From Brachionus plicatilis (Eukaryota > Rotifera > Eurotatoria > Ploima > Brachionidae): DNA of 64,000 nt. The DNA is taken from assembly GCA_010279815.1 (NCBI GenBank), contig QEOQ01000444.1, forward strand, positions 310,001 through 374,000, written 5' to 3'. Below the pieces are notes generated by a model that had not been told where the DNA came from, ran no database searches, and was given only the letters and a program-made list of their open reading frames with translations. Shown piece by piece: positions 11,470 to 21,849 of this stretch. The position numbers and the translations under genes are program-made. Each line of letters begins with the position of its first letter. Position 1 is the stretch's first letter.

Positions 11470-12745
11470 TTTAACAATTTTATTGTCAACAAAAAAATAA
11501 TCAAGTTTTTTAGAAATTAAAATTCCATGAGCTAATTTATAATTAGCTTTAAGAATTTAAAATAAGATAAGTAAAAATTTAAACCAAAGGATCTGTTAAT
11601 CTCATTTCTTCCGATATTTGCAACTTAAAAAAAAAAATTTATATAATTTTTTTAAATTGATTATATAAAAGTACCATTGTACATGCGGGACAGCAATGAG
11701 CCACCAAAGCGTCTTCAAATAAATTACCCTTAATTTTTAAATATTAAATAAATAATAAAATTGATTTTTTTTATTTTGTCTTTACATCTATTGACCGCTC
11801 GACTCTAATCTTTGTACGCAAAGGTGTCAAATTTCCAAAAATTAAATTGCTGAATCGTTCATCTGCTCGATCAAAAAGATAAAACATGTAACATGGTGCG
11901 CAGAACATTGCCAAAAGAAATTCTCTGAAGTTATCGAAACAATCAAATAAACCAACTGACCACGCACGTGTGGAATAAACATAATTTCTTTAATTTATTT
12001 AAAATAAATTTAATTAATTTAGAAAAAAAATAATTTTTTTAAATACTGTTGTTCTCCCTTCATTATTGGCGCTGCTTTACCAGGTTGTCTTAAAAAATAG
12101 AATTAATAAAATTTAATTTTAGAAATTTTAAATTTTTTTTACGTTATTGTAGTGAAAATTGGTTCTACGTTAGCTTTATCTGTGTTCATTCTATTACTTG
12201 ATTAGATTGTTTAAAAAGTATAAATTATTTTATATATTGTCAGATGAGTCTCATCTTACTCAATTTATATGGACTTTATGTGTGTTTTGATGCATTTTAA
12301 ATATTTTTATTGAAGCGATAAATTTTATCAAATAATAAAAAAAAAAACTTGTAATATTTTCTTTAAAAAAAATAACAACAATTCAATGAGCAATTGAATT
12401 TTTTTTTAAATAAAAATCAAATAAAATAGTTTACGCCTTTTTATTTATTTTTATTAATTCCAAGTTTTAAATGCATTTTCAGATCTTATTTTAAAATTTA
12501 AAATTAATTTTAAAAAATATCAAATAAATTGTTCTTGACAGACCATACAGAGATGGCAATATTTTTTTGAGAAGTCATTTTTTTGAGATTTTTTCAATTT
12601 TAATATTTTGAGAAATAAACATGTATTTTGTGCAAAACCAATCGTAAGATTTTAGATATTTTTGAACAAAAGAATTTAATTTTAATAAAAATTTAATTTT
12701 TCTGAACATTTTTTCTAATTTTTCTAACTATTTTTAAATTTTTTC
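11470..12745. repeat. Duplicated segment A carrying a PLAC8-like gene
   Basis: About 1.25 kb that recurs in inverted orientation at about 25560-26810 and, for its gene-bearing part, at about 21850-22712 in the same orientation. Coding exons, introns and flanks are all shared with only scattered differences, so the copies arose by DNA duplication and not by retroposition. Confidence 0.85.
11639..12189 (-). CDS. PLAC8-family small Cys-rich membrane protein, copy A
   Basis: Four exons on the minus strand: 12143-12189, 12047-12088, 11786-11987 and 11639-11728, all with GT-AG borders and consistent phases, giving 126 residues, a normal length for the family. Matches to PLAC8/cornifelin proteins: TRAWSVGLFDCFDN, then FLLAMFCAPCYMFYLFDRAD, then PLRTKIR, then DALVAHCCPACTMV. 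Known members are small membrane-associated proteins (animal PLAC8, plant cell-number and cadmium-resistance regulators); the biochemical role here is unknown. The family's usual Cys-rich CCxxCP-type motif appears as CAPC and CCPAC. Copies B and C lie 10 kb and 14 kb away. A TATAAA-like word lies about 80 bases upstream in all copies. Not to be read as a single ORF: the introns are in frame-breaking positions. Confidence 0.82.
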
Positions 12746-13026
12746 AAAATAAAACCACTATCAAATTATAAAATTTAATTTTAATTATTTTTACTATTTG
12801 AATAGAACGCAAAATCTCATTTTTTCTTAAATCTGAAATATTTGAATTCAAATTGCTAAACGCTTACCATTTATAAATACCTACCAATCAAATCTAATTC
12901 TAATCACAAATTATTAATATTATTTTTCATTGAATAAAGCGATTTCCAGAAGACTTTTGACTTTTTATTTCAAAACCAACAAAAAGAGTTCTAAATCATA
13001 TAGAAGTACAGCAAAATCAATTTTAA
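12746..13026. other. AT-rich spacer
   Basis: No gene or repeat recognised. Confidence 0.4.
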
Positions 13027-13200
13027 ATAGTGTTGGGCGGCAGCCAACTTTGACCGGCCGGACTTGAACGGCCTATTTTGGTCTTGAATTTAACGGCCGC
13101 ATTTTAGATCGACCGTGAAATAGCCGGAAAAATTTTAGAAAACCGTGAGGTGGCCGGCCAAAATAAAAACCGACCGTGTGGTGGCCGGCCACAAAATGGT
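13027..13200. repeat. GGCCGG-rich repeat island starting TAGTGTTGGG
   Basis: Unusually G+C-rich for the window, made of repeated GACCGGCC, CGGCC and GGCCGGCC words. It begins TAGTGTTGGGCGGC, like the similar island at 54019-54425 (TAGTGTTGGGATCAG). TAGTGTTGGG is a typical hAT-type end, so both may be subterminal parts of one hAT family. No opposite end was found. Confidence 0.5.
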
Positions 13201-13716
13201 CCAAAAAAAAATTTCTTTTCGATGTATAAACAAAAATTTAAAGGTATTAAAAGTAGAATTTGTTATTTATCAAAATTTTGAATCAAGTAATTTTTAATTA
13301 TTAACCCCAAATTTTTTCGATATTTTTCAAAAATCGTTAAATTTTATGTATAAATTTAAAATTCGGTATTTTAGATAATTTTTCTATAAAAACGATTTTA
13401 ATAAAAAAAAATTAAATTTATAAAAATCGATGATGAAAATCTAATTACCGTATTACCTCAAATAGAAGTAACCAGATTATTTTTTGTCGTATGGCATCCT
13501 AACTAGCCCAAGAGTTAATGCAATTGTCACTTAGACCGAGTTGAAACTCGCAAATTACGGATCTAGGTGGATCATGTGACTAAACGACTAATATATTAGA
13601 AACATTTTTACTTTCAAGGAAGTCTTTGCTTTCTGGTTTAGGTTTATTTATAAATTTAAACTTTTGATTAATGAAACTAAAATTGAAACTTTGATGATTT
13701 TTCTCTATTTTTTTTC

Positions 13717-14545
13717 TCTATTTTGATAGTTCATCGAAAGTTGAATTCCAGCGCGTTGTAGCATCTTGAATAATTTTATGTTGTTTTACTTTTGCAGAAA
13801 TTTGTTTAGTTGTTAAGATCTCAGATAAAATTGGTGATTGATGAAAAGTAGCAGTTATTTTTCTACATTAGACTATTAAATTCCTAAAAGATTCAAGGAT
13901 TTTAGTTTCTTGACTTGGTAAAATTAAATTTAATTCTTTAACAGTTTCAATATTTGAGCCAATATTTTGATCTTTTGCCGTTTGAGAAAGTTTACTTATT
14001 TTTGATATTGTGCTCTGACAACGGGGAGTTCGAGGAAACCAAAAAGAGAAATTACTTTTAATGGTAACTATTATTTATTATTTGTTGAAAAATAGAAACT
14101 ATTTTATATAGAAAAAAAGCTAAAAGCAAAACAAAGGTTGCTCTAACTTCTTAAACATTTAACAGAGTTTAGTCTCTGTTGGAGCACAACAGGGCTTCCC
14201 CTTTTAAAAGGACTCGCCCCGAGTCTTCGAAATATTTTTAAAAAAATGAAAGTGAAAATTTGGTCAGGACAAAATTTAATAAAGAAAAAACAAAAAAACA
14301 AAAATTAGTTTTGATATTCTTCATCTTCCTTTAGCACTACGAATGAACTGCTGATTGATAACCTGTCAAATTCGTAATTTAACCAAGCATCCCAATCTTC
14401 CTGATCATCAACCAAGGTATTTGAGTTAGTGAGCGGTGTCTGTTTGCGTTGTAATTGATAAATGTTTAGCGGCTTCCGTATTTATTAGTAAAGGTTGTGT
14501 TGTTGATATTTGATCTGTTCCTACTATCGCTGCTAAATTTTGAGC
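13717..14545 (-). pseudogene. Decayed hAT transposase
   Basis: Minus-strand fragments separated by stops and shifts. The clearest, at about 13717-13870, reads ATFHQSPILSEIL and then QDATTRWNSTFDEL; TRWNST is a hallmark of hAT transposases. Just upstream, about 13865-14020, a second open stretch contains ILPSQETKILESFRNLIV and joins it through one in-frame stop. Further upstream (about 14310-14545) are two more open stretches, one acidic with DDQEDWDAWLNYEF, that may be the same protein or not. A richer patch at 14160-14235 breaks the frame. Not functional. Confidence 0.6.
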
Positions 14546-15219
14546 TTAATTTTGAAATTTTGGCTTAAACTTGAATTGGTTTGAACTGAAATTGACAATT
14601 TATTATATCAAATTCAATAGTTTTCCAAAGACGAAAAACTACTATTGTTTTTTCATCAAAACACAATTTGATTCAAAACAAAAAATTGTTCCGCATTTAT
14701 GTGAATTCTCCATAGTCTAACATTCGTAAGGATATAAAGAAATTGATTCAGTTTTTAATAAAGTTCATAATAATTCAAATTTTTATTAATAAGGATAATA
14801 ATATTAAGTTTTTGAATCAAAAAGTTGGTAATAGTTATAGAGAAATTAAAAAAGATCGTTAATACTTGGATAAATCAGATATATTATTTGTTAACAGATA
14901 AGTAAAATATTTAAGTTCAATTTTTACTCTAGGAATCAAATTGAACAACTGTAAAAAATTTTTTAGTGAAAAATGTCTAAAAGAAAATTGTTCCATTTGT
15001 AATTATACTAATAAATCTTGATTTTTTTCTGGTTTAAGTGAAGAAGCAGTACATTTTGGTTATTAAACTGATAGTTTAAATGATTTTAACTTATATTTAT
15101 TTACAAATATTTTTAAAGTTAAGTTAAAAAATATTTATATAATGAATCAAACAAAATTTTGATTTTCAAAGAAAACCAATTTTAACTTTCTTCAAAAAGT
15201 TTAAGTATTCGGCAATTTA
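14546..15219. other. AT-rich spacer
   Basis: No gene recognised. Confidence 0.4.
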
Positions 15220-15315
15220 ATGTAGTATTTTTACATTTTTGAGAGAAGAAAAAAAAATCTAAAAATCAAAAAATCTAAAAATATTTTCATTCAAGAAAAG
15301 TATTAATAAATTCGC
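15220..15315. repeat. Left arm of the palindrome interrupted by the LINE
   Basis: The reverse complement of this stretch is found at about 21551-21650 (shared words GAGAGAAGAAAAAAAAATC and CAAGAAAAGTA). Before the LINE inserted, the two arms flanked a loop of about 85 bases, so the target was a hairpin-forming repeat. Confidence 0.7.
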
Positions 15316-15402
15316 AATTACTTAAAAAGGAGTTTTAGAAAAATTTAAATGTAAAAACCAAGGATAATTTTTTGAAAAACCCTTTTAATTAATTGCGAAT
15401 AT
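15316..15402. repeat. 87-bp target-site duplication, left copy
   Basis: Identical, base for base, to 21464-21550. The two copies exactly bracket the LINE. Confidence 0.93.
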
Positions 15403-15545
15403 TTTTATTTTTATTTATTTATTTAATTCGAGTAAAAACGCCAAAAGGCGACGTAAAAATTGATATAAAAAAGAACGAAAAAATGTTCAAAATTTACATA
15501 AGGATAAAAAAAATATTTAAAAAAAAATATTTAATAGCAGAGTAA

Positions 15546-18500
15546 TTATTGGTTTTCTTGCATCTTTTCTGGTTTCAAGAGCGCAATAAGAGAACTTTTG
15601 CCTGCTTGACCTAGTTTTAGTAAATCTCTTATCCTTTTTACCATATCAGATTCTGATAGCATTTCAAATATGGAAAAATAAATCTTTGGTAAAAAACGGG
15701 CTAATCTGAGTATGGTATCGATACCAGTGCCTTGAATTCCAATTATACTTTCAATGTTTTTAATAAAGGATTTACAGTTAAGATCATTTGGTAAGCTGCT
15801 TCTAGTCGCCAATAGTTGATTTAGAAAGGTGTAAGTCAACGAGTTCTCACATAATCTTATTAATAGACCACACTTGGCGCGAATTATTCGAGATTCAATT
15901 GTGTCAATTCCTAAGGCGTTTGCAAATGCAGTGCTTTTTGAATGTCTTGGCAGTCCAAACATACTTTTAAGAATGTTTGATTCAATTACTTGAATCTTCC
16001 TGATTTCTGTCTGATTAATGGCTAGAGCATCCAGTCCATAAAGGAGCACTGGTCTTACATAAGTTTGGTACATCTGAGCCTTTATATTAAAATCTAGGCC
16101 GGTGCTAATGACGCTTCCTTTCAAGTTAAGCGCTGCAATGTTTGATGCAGTTTGTTTGCATTTGATGTGAGTGTGATTTGTCATCATCTTGTTAAAGGAG
16201 ACTCCCAGGTACTTCATTTGATCTACTCTTGTCAGTTCGCGCTTTTCCATTTTTAGACAGTGCCTTTTTTTTGAGTTTAAGCCAAAAATCATGATTACAG
16301 TTTTTTCTGGATTAAATTTGATTTGCGCAAGACGACCAAATTCCTCAGTCTTGTCAATTAACTCTTGAAGTCCTGCCTCAGTGTCGCTAATCAAGATGAT
16401 GTCATCGGCGTACAGAATGATGTCAACTCGTATCGATCCAACCTTAACTCCTTTATTCAATGTTTCAATTTGTGGGACTAAGTCTTCAACATATATTGAG
16501 AACAACCTAGGAGAGAGTGGTCCACCCTGCTTGACACCAACAGAGGTCCTAAATTTATCAGTTCTATCGCCGTCATTCTCAACAATTGCTAGTGATTGCG
16601 CATAGTATCTCATTAGTGTTAGCACAATATGACAAGGTAGTTTCACAATTAGTTTTTCCCACAGAAAGCATCTAATGACTTTATCGAAAGCCTTCGACGC
16701 ATCAATAGCGCAAACAAATGTCTTTCTTTTCTCACATCGTCCCAACAAGATCGTTTCGCGAAGCATGGTAATAGCGTGTGCACACGAACTCTTTTTTTTA
16801 AAACCGAACTGCTTTGGACTATCACAATGAAACCTGTTAATTTCCAGCAGAATTATCTTCTCATATATAATTGATAGTGGGTCCGAGAGCATAATTGGCC
16901 TGAGATTGGACACATTAATTTCTTTTTTATTGTCTTTTAAAAGTGGTTTTATAATTCCAATATTGAACTTTGAGGGCATTACTTGGTTCTGTACACATGT
17001 CTTTAGCAGGCTCCAGACTAGTCCGATTAATTCTTCACATATTCCGTACTTAAACATTTCTAGTGTTACATTTGATACCCCAGTGGCCTTTCCATTTGAG
17101 AGATTCTTGATAACATTTTTTACGTCATCCTTGGTACAGTTGAAATTAAGTTTTACTCCAGCGTGTTTCTGTTTAAAATCTTCGACTCGTTTTGTCACCT
17201 CTTTCTCGCGATCCTCATCTGATAGTAATTTGTCGTTAAAGAGTTGCTCATACTCTTTTTTCAATTCAGCCAATGGTATAGTGATGCTCGTGGCTTTTCT
17301 ATTGATCGATTTGAGCTCACGCCAGAAAGCATTTTTGTCAGTCTTGTATAGTCTTTTGAGTTTAACATTTAGCTTACTTTTAGCAATTGCGATATTTTCC
17401 CTCTTTTTTTGTCGGAAAGCTTTTTTGTAATCTTTTAGCTCTTGTCTTGCTTTTTCGTCTTTGAATGAGCTTTGACGATAGCTCAAATATGCTTTTCGCA
17501 TTGAGACGTTGATTAGTGCTAAATCTGGATCCCACCAATCTTTCTTTTTGCTATGTTTTGATATACATTTTCTGCTTTCTTGTATGTCCAGCACTTTATC
17601 GCAAGCCTTCGTCATCGAGTCGAGTAGCATCTCTAAGCAGGTTTCAAGATTCTTTTCGATTTCACTTGGATCTGCTTTTTCAGATAAGAGCAATGAAATT
17701 GGAATTTTCCTTATATAGGCACAAAGTTGAATCTCGTATTCGATTCGGAAACCAAGATTATCCCATTTTGGGCGTTTTTTTCCTTCTTTTTTATGCAATC
17801 TGCCAGTTTCGTTCGAAAACAATTGACTTTGTTCGTTTCTTTCTTGCTCAAAGCACACTTTAATAGGAGAATGGTCACTAAGATTTCTTTTGTCTTCTAT
17901 TATGTTTACGTTAATTGAAGGAATCCTGCAGTTTTTAGATAGAATAACATGGTCAATCCACGATTCACCAAGTGGTGATCGAAATGTTGACGTTTTTTTT
18001 TGAGTGAACACAATGTCAGCAAACATAAAACCTTCCTGCTCAATTCTTAATAGAGTTTCTCGGTCACTTGAGTTCATTCTGCTAGGGTCAGTGTTAAAAT
18101 CACCGAGAATTATCACTTCATAATTGTTATTTCTCTTGTCATTAGCATAATGTAACATTTTGTCAACCAGTTCATTAAAGTGTAAACACGCCTCAGTAGA
18201 TGGACCTTTTACTAAGTAAACGCCGATCAAAGCAATTTTGTCAAATGTCAAGATCGATATGTTACTATTTACATGCTGACAACTTATTTTACTACTGAAC
18301 TTCTTGTTAATAAGCCACCCTAATCCACCAGGCGATCTTCCTGATTTTCCACTCCTTATTGTTGCAATGTGGTATGCTTTAAACAAATTAGTAGAGTCAA
18401 TTTCATTGCGGATGTCCTCGTTCCAGTGAAGCCACGTTTCTTGCAATAAAATGATATCCGCTTGGTTTAATAGATTATTTACAAAGAATGCGTTGCTCTT

Positions 18501-18611
18501 GAGGCCATGACAGTTGTATGTGATAATAGAAGTTGTCGCATTTGAGTATTCTTTGGCCATGCCTGAACGGATATTTACGTTGGTTGATCCCGTGCTACCG
18601 GCTGTGGTCAA
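15546..18611 (-). CDS. LINE ORF2: APE endonuclease and reverse transcriptase
   Basis: About 1021 residues. Endonuclease domain at roughly 25-260: YNCHGLKSN, LLQETW, ILGDFNTDPS, SWIDHVILS and LSDHSP are the expected catalytic motifs. Reverse transcriptase at roughly 490-790: NLRPIMLSDP, AIDASKAFDKV, GVKQGGPLSP and the catalytic YADD box (near 733), then the C-terminal thumb region. No RNase H domain. The frame opens directly after the ORF1 stop with CAA TTG and contains no ATG until 18560-18558 (residue 18). It is in the same frame as ORF1, so synthesis by readthrough of the TGA, or reinitiation at the later ATG, are the two options. The protein would nick target DNA and prime cDNA on it in the nucleus. 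Confidence 0.95.
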   Translation of the reverse strand: MTTAGSTGSTNVNIRSGMAKEYSNATTSIITYNCHGLKSNAFFVNNLLNQADIILLQETWLHWNEDIRNEIDSTNLFKAYHIATIRSGKSGRSPGGLGWLINKKFSSKISCQHVNSNISILTFDKIALIGVYLVKGPSTEACLHFNELVDKMLHYANDKRNNNYEVIILGDFNTDPSRMNSSDRETLLRIEQEGFMFADIVFTQKKTSTFRSPLGESWIDHVILSKNCRIPSINVNIIEDKRNLSDHSPIKVCFEQERNEQSQLFSNETGRLHKKEGKKRPKWDNLGFRIEYEIQLCAYIRKIPISLLLSEKADPSEIEKNLETCLEMLLDSMTKACDKVLDIQESRKCISKHSKKKDWWDPDLALINVSMRKAYLSYRQSSFKDEKARQELKDYKKAFRQKKRENIAIAKSKLNVKLKRLYKTDKNAFWRELKSINRKATSITIPLAELKKEYEQLFNDKLLSDEDREKEVTKRVEDFKQKHAGVKLNFNCTKDDVKNVIKNLSNGKATGVSNVTLEMFKYGICEELIGLVWSLLKTCVQNQVMPSKFNIGIIKPLLKDNKKEINVSNLRPIMLSDPLSIIYEKIILLEINRFHCDSPKQFGFKKKSSCAHAITMLRETILLGRCEKRKTFVCAIDASKAFDKVIRCFLWEKLIVKLPCHIVLTLMRYYAQSLAIVENDGDRTDKFRTSVGVKQGGPLSPRLFSIYVEDLVPQIETLNKGVKVGSIRVDIILYADDIILISDTEAGLQELIDKTEEFGRLAQIKFNPEKTVIMIFGLNSKKRHCLKMEKRELTRVDQMKYLGVSFNKMMTNHTHIKCKQTASNIAALNLKGSVISTGLDFNIKAQMYQTYVRPVLLYGLDALAINQTEIRKIQVIESNILKSMFGLPRHSKSTAFANALGIDTIESRIIRAKCGLLIRLCENSLTYTFLNQLLATRSSLPNDLNCKSFIKNIESIIGIQGTGIDTILRLARFLPKIYFSIFEMLSESDMVKRIRDLLKLGQAGKSSLIALLKPEKMQENQ

Positions 18612-18617
18612 TTGTCA
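18609..18617 (-). promoter_or_regulatory. ORF1-ORF2 junction: TGA CAA TTG, possible readthrough
   Basis: On the minus strand ORF1 ends TGA and the next codons, CAA TTG, continue in the same frame into ORF2. A stop followed by CAR-YYA is the well-known leaky context of tobamovirus-type readthrough; here the sixth base is G in place of A. No ATG lies at the junction. Confidence 0.55.
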
Positions 18618-21359
18618 AATACTTTCAGTCTGGATAATGGGGCTGTGGTGCACTGATTCAGTGTTATTTTGTATTATCTGATTTTGATTAATTTGCATTA
18701 GGTTTTTGGTAACTTCAGAACTTTTCTTGCTTGAATTGTGTTCAAGTGTCTCCATCAGTTCATTTTCACTAATTCTGGTGAGCTGTTGTTGCTGAGACTG
18801 CTCGAGGCTTTGTTTAATTATCTTATCATTGAGTTTGATATTTTCCGATTTTAATCTCTCAAGCTCGTTTTCTTCTGAATACAAATTCGACTGATAGTTG
18901 TTTGAATCTCCATTGGTCAACTCTACTATTTGACTTCGTAGGGTTGTTGTCAATTGTGGGGGTAAGCAAAGTGCTTTTGAAATTGTTTCAGCTATTAGTA
19001 AAAATGTAGAGCACATTTTAGCATTCATTCGTCTGTTAGATTCTTCTATGCTGAGGACTAGCTTGCTAATTGTAGTTTCGAGGTTATTAAAAGATGCTTT
19101 TTCTAAGTTATCTTTTTCTGTGAATACCATTGCTTCAGTATCTCCTTTTTTGACCGCTTCGGGAATATGTTGTAACCTATTGGACCAGGTGCTGTTAATA
19201 TTATTTTGATGATAGTTGAAAGCTGAATTATTCCCTGATAGCTGTGGAAAGTCAACGTCGGACAGTTTGCGAAAGTCACCACTTTGCGTCTTCCAAACGG
19301 AGTTTACTGAATCTCTCTGGATAGCAGGCTGCGTTACCTTAGAAGTATTCTGCTTAGCTTTAAAGAATTGGTCATTTAAAGCTTTTTTTTCTTTCATTTG
19401 CATTCTGTATCTTCGTATATCCATTGTTTTAGTGTTTATATTGCTCTTTATCTCTTGATACTTGATGCACATCTTTGACCAAACTGCGTGATGCCCAAGG
19501 CAGTTTCTGCATTTATAATTGCCCAATTGCTTGCTGCAGGGCCCGATGTGGTCATTTGTACACTTCGGACATCCAGGTTTACTTTTACATGTTTTTTTCG
19601 AGTGCCCATAACGCTGGCAGTTGAAGCAGCGTAATGGCTCGAACTCCCATGGTGACGTTCTATATAGTTTTGACCCTATATAAATTCCCTTATCGAGTAT
19701 AGCTCTGTATTGGCCTTCTGAATCAACATCAATTCTTAATGTAGCCGTCTGAGAGATTGTTCCATTTTCCTCTTTTATTGTGACTCGTTCCAGTTTTAAT
19801 ATCCCATATTCGCTAAATAACGTGTCTAAAAGTTGCTTATTTATTTCAAATGACCTAGGTACGCCTTTTACAGCGAGTGTGTGCTTGTCAGATAACGTCC
19901 TTAATGAAATGCCACTACCAAAAGCATTTCCAGGCCAGTTATCGGTTCTCATCTGTTCGTCATCCTCCTGCGTTTCTGTTACAATGACCAAATTTGCATA
20001 TTTGTTTATAAAAGCGTCCACATAGTGGATGTACGGTTTGCAGCGTTTTATCTCGGCTTGTATTTTCTCACTATCGTTTCTGAATGTTTCTAAGCTGCCA
20101 TAATTTCCCTCATATGTAACTCTAAAAAGTTTTTTTAGTTTAGGTTGTCTTCTTTTTGTCTGTATTTGAATAAAGCTCTGATCATTAATGAGGCTTGAGT
20201 CAGTTGTGGACCAGCTGTCTTGCTCCTGCTCAAGCTTGTTAAGTAGACCATTTTCGCTTTCATCAGTTTTTCCTATTATTCTCATCGGACCTTGATTGAT
20301 ATCACCGACGTCCTCTTCAGGATTACTTGCTATGGGGTTGTTCGCTATGTCAGTGTTATTTTCTTTCATCTCGACATTGTTCGACTCCTCGTTGTTCTCA
20401 ACGTTTAACTCAGCTAAATTGTAAAATTGCGTCCTGTTCAGCTCATTAAGTAGAACACTATCGTTTTCAGTTTGTTGTTCGTTATTAGATGTAAGCTGTT
20501 CCTGGACCAATCTTATCTTTGATTGTGTAAGTACCTTTTTTTGCTGACGAGTTACTGGTTTATTCTCAGGTAAGGGTTTTGCTTTTGTGTACTTTTCATT
20601 TACTACTTTAGGCTTTCGACCTCTCTTATTTGTAATTATCTCCACGGTATCAGAAATTCTATTGTCGCCTGTTTTGTTGACTTCCTTAGTTTTTGACTTT
20701 TTATCATTTGCAATGTTTGCGACTTGTATTACCGAATTGTTATCTAGTACTGTGCAAGTCTTTTTTACTCTTGACTTTGTAGCAGTCTTGTTTACTGTTT
20801 CTTCGCTCGGACTTCTATCGCTATTGAGAGCTCTTTTATTACTCGGTCTCACATGTTCCGTGTTAGCAGTATTCTGAGGTTGATTATTTGAGATGTTCGA
20901 GTTCGCTTGTGCTTTCATTGAATCATACTGGTCTTGTAGTGCTGCGACCGTTTCTTTTTTTATTCTCAAGGCGTAAAGGTCGTTTTTTGGCTGATATGTT
21001 AACTTCATCCGGCTGTCTTGAGTTTGGAGTCTGCTTTTATGTTCCTGATCGTTCCCGTAGTGATCATTTCTCATTTGTCCTCCGTAGTAATTATGAGGAC
21101 CTGAAGTGTACTGTTTTTCTCTAGTTTGATCCGAATAGGATCCATGGTAATCATCTAGTTGATCTTCTTCGTTCTCATAGTTGTTTTCATGTAAAATTCT
21201 CGTCATGTATTCGGCTTGGGGGTTAATGTTTACTAGCTTGTATGGGTCTTGGTTCATGTATGGTTGCGTTCCTCTAGAAGGTGGCACGTATGTGTGCCGG
21301 CCGTCCAAGTGTGAGATTTTGTCTGCCTGCGGGCCATAGCTAATATATCTCAGGTCCAT
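18615..21359 (-). CDS. LINE ORF1: Gag-like RNA-binding protein
   Basis: 914 residues, starting at ATG 21359. The N-terminal half is polar and low in complexity, with an AT-hook-like RGRKPK near residue 245. An RRM-like fold is suggested at about 490-575 (AVKGVPRSFEINKQLL then GQYRAILDKGIYIGSKLY). Zinc knuckles follow at about 577-640: CFNCQRYGHSKKTC, CPKCTNDHIGPC and CRNCLGHHAVWSKMC. Near the C-terminus a heptad-like ELERLKSENIKLNDKI and a Gln-rich run suggest a coiled coil for self-association. This layout is typical of ORF1 proteins that coat LINE RNA. It directly precedes ORF2 in the same frame with one TGA between. Confidence 0.92.
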   Translation of the reverse strand: MDLRYISYGPQADKISHLDGRHTYVPPSRGTQPYMNQDPYKLVNINPQAEYMTRILHENNYENEEDQLDDYHGSYSDQTREKQYTSGPHNYYGGQMRNDHYGNDQEHKSRLQTQDSRMKLTYQPKNDLYALRIKKETVAALQDQYDSMKAQANSNISNNQPQNTANTEHVRPSNKRALNSDRSPSEETVNKTATKSRVKKTCTVLDNNSVIQVANIANDKKSKTKEVNKTGDNRISDTVEIITNKRGRKPKVVNEKYTKAKPLPENKPVTRQQKKVLTQSKIRLVQEQLTSNNEQQTENDSVLLNELNRTQFYNLAELNVENNEESNNVEMKENNTDIANNPIASNPEEDVGDINQGPMRIIGKTDESENGLLNKLEQEQDSWSTTDSSLINDQSFIQIQTKRRQPKLKKLFRVTYEGNYGSLETFRNDSEKIQAEIKRCKPYIHYVDAFINKYANLVIVTETQEDDEQMRTDNWPGNAFGSGISLRTLSDKHTLAVKGVPRSFEINKQLLDTLFSEYGILKLERVTIKEENGTISQTATLRIDVDSEGQYRAILDKGIYIGSKLYRTSPWEFEPLRCFNCQRYGHSKKTCKSKPGCPKCTNDHIGPCSKQLGNYKCRNCLGHHAVWSKMCIKYQEIKSNINTKTMDIRRYRMQMKEKKALNDQFFKAKQNTSKVTQPAIQRDSVNSVWKTQSGDFRKLSDVDFPQLSGNNSAFNYHQNNINSTWSNRLQHIPEAVKKGDTEAMVFTEKDNLEKASFNNLETTISKLVLSIEESNRRMNAKMCSTFLLIAETISKALCLPPQLTTTLRSQIVELTNGDSNNYQSNLYSEENELERLKSENIKLNDKIIKQSLEQSQQQQLTRISENELMETLEHNSSKKSSEVTKNLMQINQNQIIQNNTESVHHSPIIQTESI

Positions 21360-21463
21360 TCCCGAGCAATTAGTTTGAAAAAATTATGAAAATTTTCTCT
21401 TTCTTAGTAATTTGGCTTACGTGTGCTTATTAATTTTTTCAAATTTTTTTTCAAATTTTTTCA

Positions 21464-21550
21464 AATTACTTAAAAAGGAGTTTTAGAAAAATTTAAATGT
21501 AAAAACCAAGGATAATTTTTTGAAAAACCCTTTTAATTAATTGCGAATAT
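21464..21550. repeat. 87-bp target-site duplication, right copy
   Basis: Exact copy of 15316-15402 on the 5' side of the LINE. Confidence 0.93.
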
Positions 21551-21650
21551 ATTATTACTTTTCTTGATTGAAAATTTTTTTAGATTTTTTGATTTTTAGA
21601 TTTTTTTTTCTTCTCTCCAAAATGTAAAAATGTAAAAATATAAAAATGTA
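21551..21650. repeat. Right arm of the palindrome interrupted by the LINE
   Basis: Reverse complement of about 15220-15315; see that entry. Confidence 0.7.
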
Positions 21651-21849
21651 CAATAAATAACATTTTTCCAAGTATTCTTTGACCTGTGTGCCGTTATTAA
21701 ATTTTATAATTTTTCAATAGCGTCTCCTAAATTCTAATTTTTATTTATTCTAAGATCATTTTTACTAAAAAACTTGACATTATATTTTTTTTAAGATTTT
21801 TTACCATTGTTTACTTTTAAGACAGTTAACGAAAAATATTGAACAAAAA

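Larger units (their letters stand above)
15403..21463 (-). mobile_element. Full-length two-ORF non-LTR retrotransposon (LINE)
   Basis: A 6.06-kb element on the minus strand bounded by a perfect 87-bp direct repeat. It has about 100 bases of 5' leader that begins with TTTGAAAAAA-type repeats, ORF1 (nucleic-acid binding), ORF2 (endonuclease plus reverse transcriptase), a short 3' UTR, and a 3' tail of TAAA units. Both frames are open throughout and the target duplication has not diverged, so the insertion is recent and could be active. It lies in the loop of a palindromic repeat, between PLAC8 copies A and B. Clade: APE-type, close to the CR1/Jockey group by reverse transcriptase motifs; the exact clade needs a tree. 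Confidence 0.92.

Noticed and set aside
16381..20025. Several 60-170-codon plus-strand frames opposite the LINE
   Set aside because: Antisense shadows of ORF1 and ORF2, with Phe/Ser/Leu-rich content typical of reversed Lys/Glu-rich coding sequence.
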